Made by a program: the position numbers and the translations under genes. From NCBI GenBank assembly GCA_014825775.1, contig MVAQ01000109.1, positions 1 to 64,000 of the forward strand: a stretch of DNA of 64,000 nt. The letters are read 5' to 3'. Below, in pieces: positions 12,508 through 24,020 of the stretch. The notes below the pieces were generated by a model, which saw only the letters and a list, made by a program, of their open reading frames with translations, ran no database searches and was not told where the DNA came from. The stretch is from Krasilnikovozyma curviuscula. Its lineage: Eukaryota > Basidiomycota > Tremellomycetes > Cystofilobasidiales > Mrakiaceae. Position 1 is the stretch's first letter, and the number at the start of each line of letters is the position of its first letter.

Positions 12508-12845
12508 GCTTGAAAGATCCCAATATTGACTTTGACTGATTGAGTAGCTGGAGATCACCGGCCAACTTTAAAAATTGGGAATGGGGGACTGAGGTGGTTA
12601 CATCTCAGCTTGGCCCAGCAACTGCCAACGCGCCGTGGAGGGTTGGGGGCGGCTATCGCATATACCAAAGATCACGCATCTTTAATAGCAATGTAGATGA
12701 ATATCAGGGTATACCAAACAGATTTCTAAGCAGCTTGTTATCTATTCTGTTAAAATTCGACAAATATCGTCGTACGATTCTCTAAACAATCGAACTCTTC
12801 CAATCGCGTAGAGCTGGTGAGGAAGCAAGCACAAGAAGCACAGTA
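12508..12845. other. Spacer, DDI1 promoter side
   Basis: This stretch lies between the DDI1 start and the choline kinase stop. Short open frames on the plus strand here have no family features, and no RNA or repeat was seen. Confidence 0.5.
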
Positions 12846-14637
12846 TCAAGGACTGGTCATTTCGAGAAGAAGGGAAAGAACTGGGGAAATGCGGCTCACA
12901 AGATTCTCATATTCAACGTCAATTTCATTCTCCATCCGCTGCAGCTGTTCAATCTGAGGTCGCGCTGACAGACATCCCCACAGAGCCCAGAAGAGATTGG
13001 GGAATGCACTCCAGACCTTGACTTGAATATCCATCACATCCAGGTCCTCCTCATCGTTCCTACCCAGGTATGTTTTGTAAAAAGCGTACCTCTCCTCTTT
13101 GGTCGGGTATGGTTTGTGATCCACCAGAGAGTAATCGAAGGGGGAATGGTAATCGGCTTTCCATTCCCAGAAGTGGTTTGCGATATCGTAGGCTATAGGG
13201 TTTGGAGAGGCATATTCGAAGTCGATGATGATGAGAGAGTGGTGCGGTGGGTGGAGTGGTGGGAGTGGAACAGTAATCTGGAGCACGTTTCCATATTGGA
13301 GATCATTATCTAATAATAATCGTAAGGTCCGTTGGATTTAGTCACTTCGTTAAAGAAGGCAGGTCGAGTTTTCACTCGTGGCCTGCAGTTGACAACACTC
13401 ACGAGAAAAGACAAGCCTCGACTTCATGTTCGGTTTCCTCTTCTCCCATTTCACTACCAGATCCACTAGATTCTCAAACTCCTTCTTCAATCTCTCAATG
13501 TTGAATTCTTCCAGCCATCCCTTGTACTTCTCACCTTTTCCTCCCTTGTCCATTGCACCTCTCTGCTCAGCTTCCCTCAGCAGCCCAAGGGCATCTTCAG
13601 CCGGAGTGAACCATTCCCGTACTGAGGTGAAGACCGTCGGTGTTCTATCAGCTTCCTTCTGTCCTTCTTTCAGAGGTGCCAGAGCACTCAAGTCGACCGA
13701 GTGAAACTCTCTTATTCTTCGCGCAACCCACAACGAAAACACGGGATCCCTCAGCTGATCCCGTGTAAGCGCCATGGACGGGAAGAACTCTTCTATACGA
13801 CCATTAGTGAATGTTCCTTCTATTTTGGGTCCAAGTTGATATCGCGACGAAAGAAGATGGAGTGTCATGAGTTCAGCCTCTCTTGATATGAAAGATGACG
13901 ATGATTCTCCATAGATTCGAAGGAGAAGTGTCTGAGGAACCAACGGGGATGACGTTGATAAGTCGAGATCTTCCATGTCGTCTATCGAAGAAACTGAAGA
14001 AGCTGAAGAGACGCCGCTGGAGAGTGGGAAGCTGGAGGAAGAAGTGAAGTTGGTGTGGGGGAAAGCTGAAGGTGTTGGGGATTTGTATGAAATGAAAAAC
14101 ACAGTGTTGGTGAAAGCTCCTGATACTCGTTCAATGTGTATACTGCTCGCTTGTCGAACATTCTTCCAATGCTTCACTCGGAGACGGTGAACGAGGGTCA
14201 GAATGGCAGAGGCGAAGTCGGTTGTCCTGGACGAAGGAACGGAATGAAACAGTCAGCATTTCTCAAATTGCATCAGCGAAAAGGAGTTTCATCGTGACCC
14301 AAAGACAAGGTGCTTGCGTGAGGGCCATGCCGTGCGACAATCCGAAAACTGGGTGTTGATTTTTTGCTCACCTTGGATCGAGAATGAAATGCTTATGCCT
14401 GACTCCTTCCACCCTGACCTCGCCCTCCTGATCATCTCCTTCATCCTTCTCATCCCATTCATTGACTTCGTCGAGCTTGAAGTACGAGAGTCGGTATGAG
14501 GAGTTGACGCTTGAGTCCCTTGGACGAAGCGCTAGCGGTGAAGGGGTCGCTCGGAGCGACGGTGAGGTGACACTAGTGGGCCTACCTGTGAGATACGGAG
14601 AACTTGGTGGAAGGGATGGAGAGCTTGGATATGACAT
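12846..14637 (-). CDS. Choline (or ethanolamine) kinase
   Basis: The first ATG is at 14637 (MSYPSSPSLPPSSPYL); an upstream TTG-led extension was not used. A Ser/Pro-rich head is followed by the kinase N-lobe: IERVSGAFTNTVFFISY, a low-complexity Ser-rich insert, and TLLLRIYGESSSSFISREAE. The catalytic Brenner-type motif HNDLQYGNVLQ is assembled across an intron, and the magnesium-binding segment is SLIIIDFEYASPNPIAYDIA followed by HFWEW. The C-lobe ends at TGA 12846. Family members phosphorylate choline with ATP as the first step of the CDP-choline (Kennedy) route to phosphatidylcholine in the cytosol. Choline versus ethanolamine preference is not decidable from sequence; choline is the default reading. 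Confidence 0.9.
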
Positions 14638-15161
14638 TCTTTCTAAAACATGATCCAAGCCCAAATAGTTAACATCTGCCCCAAAAACAGAAATCTAATC
14701 AAATGAGATACGAACCTCACCTGGGCTGTGTTTGTCTCCTACACAGTGGATGGTTCAAATGGATCGGGATAGAGAAGTAGAGAGGCCAAAATAGAGTTCC
14801 AAGTCAAGGCTCTTCATGGGTGGCAGCAAGCTGGCACACGACCCGCATGAAAGCAGAAAGTCGACCAGATGATAGGGACCGCCACCCGTGAGAAGACCAC
14901 ATCTCTCAGCAAAAATAAAAAATCCAAATTTACAGTAGCGTTGATTAGAAGTTGTTTTGAAAGATGTCGATGGAATAGATCAATATCTTGCGCGCTATGT
15001 GAATTACACAACCGACGAGGTACATATGCAATGATGACAGCTATCAAATATCATTAATAAATATTTGCTTTTGTAAATAGTTCGTTACGAGTAGAAGAAA
15101 GAAAAGGGGGGTTCTCTTTCGCAATCAAGCGATTGTTTTGATTTGATCAGCTCGACGTTGT
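14638..15161. other. Spacer upstream of choline kinase
   Basis: The choline kinase promoter and the 3' flank of the GPI-protein gene should both lie here. No conserved coding frame, RNA gene or repeat was recognised. Confidence 0.5.
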
Positions 15162-16507
15162 CTAAAGAACTACGACCGCGATGGATCCAACAAAGACGGC
15201 GACGAGCCCACCGACGCTTGCCATATTTCTGAAAGCACCGGAGGTACCGGATCCAGTTCCGGCTGAAGCGGAGGCAGTAGCAGAGTGGGCAGCGATGGAG
15301 GCCAAGGTGGCGTTCACAGTGGTGTTTTGGATGGTGGATGGGATGCTTCCGTCTAAGATGGAGGGAGCGAACAAGGACCAAACTTTAGATTGAGAAAAGA
15401 ATCAGCAAACAAAGTTATGTGCTTACTAAGGAACGAAGAACCACAGAGAGACCCGACGAGGGATCCAAGAGTTGGGGAAGAGCTGTTAAGTGGGATAGTG
15501 GTGGAGTTGACACCAGAGTAGAATCCAGTGAGCTCAGTGTAAATACCCTTGACGCATGGAGTGCACAGAACGCTGGTTAGGTTCTGTTGGAGAAAGTCAA
15601 TAAATGTTAGCTTCATGAAGTAACTACGCGATGTCAAAATTGTATCAAAATCGCAAACTTACAGCCGGACTAGCAGTAGCGACTGGCAAGATAGCGTTCA
15701 TGAGGAAAGTATAATTTCCGTTGACAATGCTGAGAACTTCAGGAAGGGTGAACTGGATACCAGTCAAACCCTGGAGACCGTACAACGTCTCCGTGACACA
15801 GTAAGTGGAGTTGTATCCGGTCGAGTTGGAATTCTGAAGACAAGCTAATGACTTCGTCTCAGAGAAGTAAGTATCAAGCAAAGCTGGGCTCTGATGAGAT
15901 GATCATAAAAATAATACCAGCGTGGTGCGTAGAGTTTGATTATGGTTCGAAACAGCCAATGTCAGTGGATGCATCCCTTGGCAAGAGTCGAATAGCTGCC
16001 GCTTACTGTCGTGTTAGAGATAGAAAATCCCAAAGAGCCAAGTTCAGCAGGGCAGCCAGTCTCCAACGATTGCAAAGAGGTGAAAAGGGTGGCGTTCTGT
16101 GCATGTGCGAGTGTGGGGTAAACAGAGCAGTTTCAGTCGCTGGTCGTATGGCTAACTTGCTCTATAATAGTTTGGCTGAGATACGTACAGAACAAGCTGG
16201 AGCTGGACACCATCCAGAAAGGTAGCTGTTCAAGGGTGAGACGATGGAACCGTTGGTGGTGAAGAGGCCCGGCAACCCCAGGACGTTCAAGCAAGAAGAA
16301 GCGTTGCCAGTTGCAAGGCCAGCAAAGGTCGTAAGACAGGGAACAGTAAGACTAAGAAGCAGCAGACAAAACAAATTAGATGGTTGCACTGCTTTGGCAG
16401 CCCAGCGATTTTGCCCAGCATGGGGATGAGGAAGCAGCAACTTACGAAAGAGCTGAAGCTTGAGAAGCAAGAACAACGGTAGAGAAAGCTAGAGCTTTGC
16501 TGAACAT
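15162..16507 (-). CDS. Secreted, probably GPI-anchored, N-glycosylated protein
   Basis: ATG 16507 begins MFSKALAFSTVVLASQASAL, a typical signal peptide. Later exons give CLNVLGLPGLFTTNGSIVS, CLQNSNSTGYNSTYCVTETL, NGNYTFLMNAILPV and LTSVLCTPCVKGIYTELTGF, with regularly placed cysteines and many Asn-x-Ser/Thr sequons. The tail is Ser/Ala/Gly-rich and finishes with the hydrophobic segment MASVGGLVAVFVGSIAVVVL at TAA 15162, a GPI-attachment signal; the anchor site is probably in the small-residue run just before it. About five exons. I do not recognise a functional domain; such cysteine-patterned, GPI-anchored proteins are common in basidiomycete cell walls. Function is unknown. Confidence 0.75.
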
Positions 16508-17024
16508 TTTGAGAGGAAACAGGAAAAGGAAAAGATATGAAGCTGGTGATGGGTGATGGGAAGTTTGAAGCTTGAACATAAAAAATTGAGTTTTATACCA
16601 TCTACTCCAAAAAATAAATAAATAAAAATCGAACCGGTACATGTTACTCACGACTACAGACTCTCTTAAAACTGTTAATTGTGAAGCAGCTCCCCCTGCT
16701 TCCTTCTAGTGAAAACTATTCGAATGAGAAAGAGGCAGCCAAAAATCGAAGATGTCACTCCGCGTCATGTCTCGCCCAGAATAACAGAAAAATTGGGATG
16801 ATGCTGCCCGTCCTTTTCGTGTACTTTATATGAGCAAGAGTATATGACACGCTCATTTCTCTTCAGAGAATAAAATCGCAAAGGGCACAGGTAGACTGGT
16901 GTGTAGGTCACAGTCGAATTTTATGGCGTACAGCGGGGGTGGTGGCGAATGTAAACAATACAACGTTTATGCTTGAAAACCTGGATCGTTTATTCGCTAC
17001 AACTGGGGTGGAGTTCTACCAGAA

Positions 17025-17067
17025 AGGAAATTTAAGTACTGTGCTACTATCTCTGAGCTATTCGGGC
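17025..17067 (-). pseudogene. tRNA-Thr remnant (5' half)
   Basis: Read on the minus strand from 17067, GCCCGAATAGCTCAG matches the 5' end of the intact tRNA at 24008 (GCCTGAATAGCTCAG). The match continues imperfectly through ATAGTAGCACAGTACTT. The D-loop GTGGTAG has become GAGATAG, which removes the invariant GG, and no anticodon arm or T arm can be folded downstream. The flanking sequence is collinear with that of the intact gene, so this is a decayed duplicate rather than a chance match. Confidence 0.75.
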
Positions 17068-17344
17068 CTTTGACGATGCGTCCAGCTTGTTGATCCAGAC
17101 CACCAGTTTCTCCTTTGGGCTGTCCTTGGCTTCGATGCTTTTGAGCTATTTCTTTGTCTAATCTTAGATTTTGTTTGTGAATGAGACTGATTACCTTATA
17201 TCAAATGTCTGTCTGCATTGAAATCTACTTAAGGAATAAAATGTCACTCTTAGTCCCCTTCTATCCTCGCGAGCCTTCGTCTCTCTTGAGCTAGAACCTG
17301 CTTTCTCTCTTTGGTTTCTATCAGCACAAGAGGATCGATCAATT
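17055..17344 (+). repeat. Inverted duplicate, copy A (tRNA flank)
   Basis: On the plus strand this arm shares ordered words with the minus strand of 24020-23452: GAGCTATTC near the tRNA end, CTTTGTCTAATCT (17153), CTGCATTGAAAT (17213), TCTTGAGCTAGAA (17284) and GGTTTCTAT (17313). Distances agree closely (98 and 131 nt between anchors in both copies). A final 18-nt identity at 17327-17344 corresponds to 23469-23452, implying an indel of roughly 280 bp between the copies. Confidence 0.8.
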
Positions 17345-17505
17345 TTCTGGACGAGGACTACATAAATTTGATTATGCCCTGTTCTATCAACAAATCATGA
17401 TATCGGTATTCCTAGTGGTATGGTATAGGTTTCACAGCCAATGATCTCTTCCAAAGCACTGGTCGCACTCAGTCCCCAAGTGCAGCTTCTGAGCAATATG
17501 GCCGA

Positions 17506-19937
17506 TCAATAAACGAGATAAGCTATACACAACAAAGGAAATCCCGCAAGCAGTCCCAGCCAGAATATCGAGTTACCCAGCACAGGTTGCTTCTGGATTG
17601 CCGTCATCTTCCCCAGCGCAATCATCGGCAGCTGCGCCATCTGGAGTGCAAAAAGATAGGGCCTGACCTTTTTCGAAGCTGCAAACATCACCAGCTCATG
17701 ACAGAGAGCAGAGAGGAAGAACGTCAAGAATGCCGCTGAGGTCTTGTTCACTTTACCAGAGGACAGTGAGGAGGAGTAGACGTGTCGCAACAGGAAAGTG
17801 TGCACCGGCTTGTTCCAGTCTCGAGCAAACTGGTCCCAGGAAGTTGAGTTCCACCACGTTCTATTAACAACATGTCAAATGGTGGTAGATAACGGGTCTT
17901 GAAGTATAGCAACGAACTCACGAGTAAAACTCTCTATCTGCAAACATTGACAACTCCGCAAATCCATTACAGATACACTCAAAGATGATGTAGCTAGATG
18001 AAAGAAGAAGAAAGATAAGTATGTCAGTCCAGTAATCTTCTATATATTGACTTGGTACCGAACTCACAAGATCAAGAGGTAGTTGACCATCATGGGAATC
18101 GCCAAATTCACGAATGATACGAACAAGCTGTCACCAAGTTTGGGAAGCTGAGGGTTGATGTAATGCTCGGTAATCCTACAAACAATGAACTATCAGTACA
18201 AGCTCTGAGAAGAAGATGACAAATGGTTAGACTTACGTATAGATCAGACTGAACGTTCCAAATGTCGCGATAATCTTCTCCAGAACATAAGTGATTCTGA
18301 TCCTCTCCGTTCGCGGATACTCCAGTTCATAAACCAAAGTTGGGACCAACAGATAATCCAAGAAGTTGATGTAAGTGACGTTCTTTGGGAAGTCAATCCC
18401 CTTCTTCCCGTTGGATCTGAGCTCAGCCTTCATCGCCGTGATGTTCTTTGCCAACGTCGAAATCACTTTCGAAGGGTGCGCCGAGAGTGGATGAGAGGGT
18501 AAAGCTGGCGACTCGTCGTGTAGGTGAGACGGCTCTAGAGAAGTCCCCCTAGTTATGTTTAAGCTGGCTGTAGAACTCGGCGAATCGCTCGACGCTACAC
18601 TGATAGAGTCTGAACCATTCGCTGAAGCGAGGGAGGCGTTCAGGCGCTGTTTCAGGAGCGATGTCGACATTTCACTTTTGAGTTCCCGTTGAGCCGAAGA
18701 AGTTGAACCCAACCCTGTCAAATCTGGAGTGCCTGGAAGTGATGATGATTCTGCTAATTCGTCAAGCTGGGACTTCGCTTCCAGCAATGCTTGTTCTTCT
18801 CCGCCTGGATGTTTGGCCAGGACATCTGCCAGGTGGGCTTCTGTCCTTTTTAGACCTGTTGCTACCTCAGATAGCATTCCATTGCTACACACACAGATAT
18901 GATTCTGTCGGTCAGCAGATCACCGTAACGGAGTTGGTACACGAAAATACGCACTGTGCGATGTACGAATGCATCTTCATCATCATGGTCATAGTGTGGA
19001 GCACCAAGAAACCAGATTGAACCCAGTACCACTTCGTAAAGGAGAAAATTGGACGTCAGTCAGCTACGGGTAGCATCATACTCGAATGTCGTAATCGACT
19101 CACTTCTCTGTGGAAAGTCCATCGGACAGCAATACCCAAATAAACAGCTTGGAATATGTGTTGAATGCAAATGCCGGTCCAGCTGTACTTTATCCATCCT
19201 TTATGGATCGCCTTGACGAACGGGACGCTAAGAATGGTTGTCGCAACTAGTACAGCATCCGACATAGCCAGAACCCAGCCGTCTTTGGTGATCAAGGATG
19301 CGAAGGTGGATGATAAGACTTGACCAGTACTACGGTAAGATGAGATGGCTGTCCGAAGAAAGAAGAGGAACAACAGCACCCAGAAGAGCGTGAAGAAGCC
19401 ACGAAATTCATCTCGCTGAGATTGAGGATTGGACAGATCAAATCGACTTGTTCTGGGAGTGAAAGAGATCTGAAGTATGTCAAGAATAGCCAACCAAACA
19501 CATTACGTCAGTCCCTTTCACTGGATCACGAAGTTGTCTGTGCGAACGAACCAACGCCTTCATTCCCTTACTGGTGCTACTCCTGAAAGGTTGAATATGC
19601 AGCACCCCGCTGGCATCTTCAGTCTTCATGCCGCTGTTGGGTATCTTCTCTCTAATGAAGTCAAACAAAACCCAGTTTCTGGTAAGCAATCCACCTGTTC
19701 AAAAGTTCACCCCGAGGACGACTGATTCTACAAACCCAATCAGACCATCTACGGTCTTACCATCAATCACTCCGACTACACGGTCCCCTGCAGGTTGCAG
19801 AGAGGTCGAGCTGGGTTTGCTGGACTTTTTGGTACTGAAGAGCATCCAGAGAATCAGTATGGGAAGGGCAGAGCGTCAGGAGAAAGAGTTCAGTTGCAGA
19901 CATGAAGCAATGGAATTTCTACTTACGTATGACCCAT
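17506..19937 (-). CDS. Sterol O-acyltransferase, ARE/ACAT type (MBOAT family)
   Basis: The proposed start is ATG 19937 in an 11-nt first exon (MGH plus AC), joined to TTKKSSKPSSTSLQPAGDRV from 19834. The second junction (GAT-G | GT-GGA) yields GGLLTRNWVLFDFIREKIPN. Hydrophobic exons follow (19493-19056), then a Ser-rich loop and YINFLDYLLVPTLVYELEYP. The catalytic half contains GFAELSMFADREFYS, then TWWNSTSWDQFARDWNKPVH and FLLRHVYSSSL, then FFLSALCHELVMFA, whose HE holds the MBOAT active-site histidine. This pattern matches yeast Are1/Are2, endoplasmic-reticulum enzymes that esterify ergosterol for lipid droplets. The FYxDWWN motif has T in place of D. A DGAT1-like activity cannot be excluded but the match is to the ARE side. 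The exact first exon is the least certain part. Confidence 0.87.
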
Positions 19938-20343
19938 ATCTCAAATGGCTACTACCCTCAGCCAACCTGGTTGAATTAGGGTTTGCGAATGCTAGGCTGG
20001 GTAGTCTCCGTGGGTTTTGTGGAAAATGCAGACGTCATGCATCGCGCGAACTGTCTTCGATGATTTGATCGCATTTTCACTTATTTTGGATAGTCAGTCC
20101 AGGTTATCTACGGCCATTCAGACGAGCTCCACATAGTTCGTGGGAATAACTTAAAAGTATAGTCTGCTTGCAATTTTTTGCCTTGACATGCGCAAGTTTA
20201 ATTAAGATTAAGATCACAGCGAAGAATGAACGTAGACGTAGTAGCTACAAGATGATATCTGATGGAGCTGAGCTAGTCAGTCGAAAAGTGTCAGAGGTAC
20301 TATCCTCGTCAAATATACTGATAGGATGTTTGGGCGAGAGCCG
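19938..20343. other. Spacer upstream of the sterol acyltransferase
   Basis: About 400 bp between the acyltransferase start and the 3' end of the PH-domain gene. No gene or repeat was recognised. Confidence 0.5.
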
Positions 20344-23094
20344 TTACGAGGTGGGGTGGACGTCATTAGGTGTTGAAGAGGAATTTTCTAAAAGGCAACA
20401 TACAATTTGAAGTTGTCAGCGATAGCTTGGTAAATAATTCAGGGGAACACTCACGAGTCAGGTCTCGACTTGGACTTTGTTCTCGTAGGAGCGCACCGCT
20501 GACCTCCTTCATTTTAGATTCGATGCTAGGAAGAATACTTGTAGCCGCAGACGGACTAGGGCTTGGTGGTTGTTCAGTGATTGTTGGGACCACAAGAGGA
20601 ACATGAACGACTGCTTCCGAGTCTGTGCGTTGAGTTCTTTTCGCAACTTGGGCAGCACCACCTTGTTCGCTCCTCTGAGTTTGCTTGATGACAGGTGTCA
20701 AGAGAGATGGGGCTAAAGGTGAAGGCACAGATGAAGAGGGCGACGATGGCGATGACATGGAGGGGGCTGTTGCTGCAGACGCCATTCTTCGAGCAATTAA
20801 TGCCTGCAGAGCTGATAACCATTTGATTTCTTCTTCCTCTTCAGGAGCACATACAACTAGTGTTTTCTTGGGAGTGATGATCTTGAAGGTGTGTTCAGCT
20901 TGCTTCCCGAGCGGGATTGTTGGACCAGATCCATCCACTCTCGACGCAAGATCTCGAAGACCTAAACCACCGCGAGGGAGCTGACCTTGGCCAGCGTCGG
21001 AAGAATCACTAACAAGACCGCCATTCGCATGGAATGTTGAGTGAGATGCTGTTGAAGGTGAACGAGTTCTTCCAGCAGGCGGCGGTGGATGTTGAGGAGG
21101 AGTCCACTCGATGGCATCCAAGATCTTTGACATTGCGATGCGACGATGGGGTTTGGCGTCCTACAGTGAAATAGAACGTTGATTAGAAAATTGTATTTCT
21201 CAAAAATCTAATATCATAATATACTCACGAGATGACTTCCGAAGTATTCGAGGTATCCACTCGTCAGAACGAACCACCGTTTTCTCCAGATTTTTCTTTT
21301 GCTTCCCATCTTCATAAGGTAGCCCTTGATGACGACCTTCTTGGGATCCTCTAAAGTGACCATCTTCTTTGCTGCTGCTGATGGTGTTGAATTATGGGAG
21401 TTACTTGATACACTGATTGGTGAAGCAAGCTGCAATTCATCCTCCGATGCATCAGACTCCTCTTCACTGGAGCTCGTGATAGCACCACCTCTTGTCGGAG
21501 ATGAAGGAACTACATCAAGATATCCTGTTGGATAATGGCTGGCATGTGCTGGAGTCTGACCTGGAAGTTGCGCCTGGGAATGGGGTAATGTGAGAGGTGA
21601 TGGCGGGCCGAAGGGACTTGACGCTGAAGCGCCTTGAGGCGATGATGGAGACCAAACACCTGAGGGAACAGATCCAAATCGTCCTGGACTTGGAGGAACT
21701 AGTGGTGGTAGTGAGATTGACATTCCAGGCCCTCTTGGTGAGGGTTTCCCGGGAGTGCTGCCGGTTGCAGAAATGGACGGTGAAGCTCTTCCTTCCAGAC
21801 TCACGCTTCTAGTTGCACTGGGAGCTCTAGTTCCACTACTCGCTCTTCGTCCACTGCTAGCAATCCTACCACGTCCAACACCTGGGGTCTCCCCAGCCGC
21901 GGCAGCCTGAGCCTCTTCCTCTCCCTTTTTCTTAAGCTCGGCCCGAGCACTGTTGATCGCTTCGATCCACTCTTTGACATCATTCTCTGATTTGGCTTTG
22001 ACGTAGAAGGTCCTTTTAGGTGTGACTATTCCGAAGGCAAACTTGTGCTTCTTCAGTGTCACAGGTGCAATTTGGTGGATGTCCGACAGGGGTAAGAGCA
22101 GAGCGAGCTTGTATTCCTGTTTGGAGGTCGAAAAGATACAAAAGTCAGATACAAACAAAGTTTTAGGGCACTAGAAAGAACTGCGTACCTGATCGGTCTT
22201 GTAGTAGCTCAGCTTCTCCGTCCTCAACACGAACCAACGCTTCTTCCAATTCTGCCGTACGATACAACCAAACAGGATTGAAAGACGAAAAATTGGTATT
22301 AGTGTTAGCCCATTACCAACGCAGGAAAGCCGACGCTCATGATTGCTCTCGTCCACCGAAGCGAAGCCAGAAGGAGTGGGGTAAGAAAAATGGTGCAAAA
22401 CATACCTTTCGTCGCTCTCCTTTCTTCTCCAAATATCCAGATTTCAACACTCTTTCACCTTCTACTTTTCTCAGCATTTCTCCTTCTTCTTCCTCTTCTT
22501 CAACGTCATCGTCAGATCCCTGGTCCTGGTCGTACCCTTCTTCTTCACCTTCACTTCCTGAGCCGTCACCGTCCAAGAAGTGTCGCTCTGCTATCGCTGA
22601 CAGGTTAGTAGTCAAAGCAGGCTGGGTTGAGAGAACTGTTGCTGATGTTGATAGACCAGGGACAGGTGAGAGCGTCGCTATCGCTCGGGTGGGCGGTGAC
22701 GAGGGAGAAACGGCCGCTGCTGCTGGCATGACCGGCACTTGAGGTAGAGGAGGGGCTGCCGTAGAAGAGTTTTTCTAAGATCATCAACCAAAGAAGTTAG
22801 GATGAGCAGGTGATTTCTACCTGGTGCAAAAGCATACAATCGATTCAGGAGGTCCACTTACACGGACCAATTTCCCTCGCAAATCGATGATACTTTGTGG
22901 TGGAGAAGTCGAGTGTACACTTACTGTGAATAAAAATAACAAGAATTCGAAGTAAGATCAGCTATAAGTGGGAATAATTCATTGGAAGACATGTCCTTAC
23001 ATTTTCGAATGACTTCCTGCCTCGAAGGTGCCGAAGGAAGAGGCATTTCACCCCCTCCTCCCGATTCTGCAGGGGCCGACCCTGGGGCAGCCAT
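20344..23094 (-). CDS. Tandem PH-domain protein
   Basis: ATG 23094 gives MAAPGSAPAESGGGGEMPLP, spliced to LSVHSTSPPQSIIDLRGKLV. An acidic stretch (DDDVEEEEEEGE) precedes PH1: VLKSGYLEKKGERRK, then WKKRWFVLRTEKLSYYKTDQ and KFAFGIVTPKRTFYVKAKSE, ending VKEWIEAINSARAEL. A Ser/Pro-rich linker of about 180 residues follows. PH2 starts VVIKGYLMKMGSKRK, RKRWFVLTSGYLEYFG and resumes after a low-complexity insert as HTFKIITPKKTLVVCAPEEE and IKWLSALQALI. The final intron gives a tail ending PNDVHPTS at TAA 20344. Both PH halves keep the Lys/Arg-rich beta1-beta2 loop and the terminal Trp helix, suggesting phosphoinositide binding and a membrane adaptor role (yeast Opy1 and animal TAPP proteins have comparable architecture). 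Partners are unknown. Confidence 0.85.
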
Positions 23095-23451
23095 TGAGGG
23101 CCGATTATATGTGCCTAAGAGGCAAAAGATTGGGTTTGACCAACTTGATGATGGCTGTCTGGATCAACGAAAGCAGGCCGCGAAATGGGGCTGCAAGTTG
23201 CAAGACGAAAACAAAGTAAATAAATCTGAAGTTACCCAGCAGTGGTACAAGAGCTCCTGATCTACTCGGGAATATTTACAACCGATGATGCGAATTCAGA
23301 AGGAGATGTTTACCTTCTGCGGCGGATGAAGGTCACTTGCTATGCTGAGTGTTTCATCACGTTTTCTTAGGAACTTGAATTCTAATTGATAGGGTTTTCC
23401 TTAAAGTAACAATACTATCAGAATTTTCTCTACATATACCTTGTTCAGTGT
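23095..23451. other. 5' flank of the PH-domain gene
   Basis: Upstream of ATG 23094, likely promoter and leader. No gene was recognised. Confidence 0.4.
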
Positions 23452-24020
23452 AATTGATCGATCCTCTTGTAGATGCCCTGGGCAAGAAGCATAAACTTGA
23501 TTGAGACGAAGCTTGTGTACTTGCTGCCCCTGGCTCCAAGTGATCTGGAGCACGTAGAGTTTTATCAGACAACGGTTGAGTGGAGAAGGCTCAAGCGGGC
23601 TTCACAGGTAATTAGAAACGTAAAGATCGTCTGGTAGAGACGTTTGTCTCGTTCGCTGCCGTCCCAGCGTCCATTGAAAGCACCAAGGCTCTTCGTGGAA
23701 AAGAAAGAGATCTAGAAAAAAAAGACCCCAAGAGTTCGTAATTAGTAATGCAGATAGAAACCGAAGAAATAGAGCAGTTTCTAGCTCAAGAGGGACAAGA
23801 CTCACCAGGTCAGGGGAAGAAGTTGTGCCTTTTTATACATAAAGTGAATTTCAATGCAGGCAGAAGTTTGATGTATGGTATTGATTAATCTCGTTCGTGA
23901 AGAAATTTGAGATTAGACAAAGAGATAATTTGAAAGGCATCAAAGCCGAGAACAGCCAAAGCTGGAAATTCGTGGTCTGGAACAAAAGGGTCAATGCGTC
24001 GTCAAATGCCTGAATAGCTC
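23452..24020 (-). repeat. Inverted duplicate, copy B (upstream flank of tRNA-Thr)
   Basis: The minus strand from the tRNA start towards 23452 is collinear with 17055-17344. It contains a TATA-like ATGTATAAAAAGG (about 23832-23844) followed by an intron-like GTGAGT...TTCTAG, but I find no convincing protein: the only open frame after it is about 20 codons. It could be a short non-coding transcript or simply flank. About 280 bp (23470-23750) have no counterpart in copy A. Confidence 0.7.

Larger units (their letters stand above)
16508..17505. other. Spacer holding a tRNA remnant and one arm of an inverted duplication
   Basis: About 1 kb without a convincing protein gene. The part 17055-17344 is homologous, in inverse orientation, to the flank of the tRNA-Thr gene at 24 kb (see separate entries). 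The rest, 16508-16980, is the upstream flank of the GPI-protein gene. Confidence 0.6.

Noticed and set aside
15162..16507. Idea that the Cys-patterned secreted protein is an effector or toxin
   Set aside because: It has a GPI-type tail and dense N-glycosylation sequons, which fit a cell-wall protein. Nothing points to a toxin fold.
17000..17345. Spliced minus-strand peptide such as VISLIHKQNLRLDKEIAQKH followed by a hydrophilic tail
   Set aside because: It looked coding, but the same DNA is collinear with the flank and 5' end of the tRNA-Thr at 24 kb, and its reading frame runs through the tRNA remnant. No conserved protein explains it.
23602..23805. Minus-strand frame near the tRNA flank
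   Set aside because: It crosses a good GTGAGT...TTCTAG intron-like segment and has no ATG-led protein longer than about 20 codons; kept only as part of the repeat flank.
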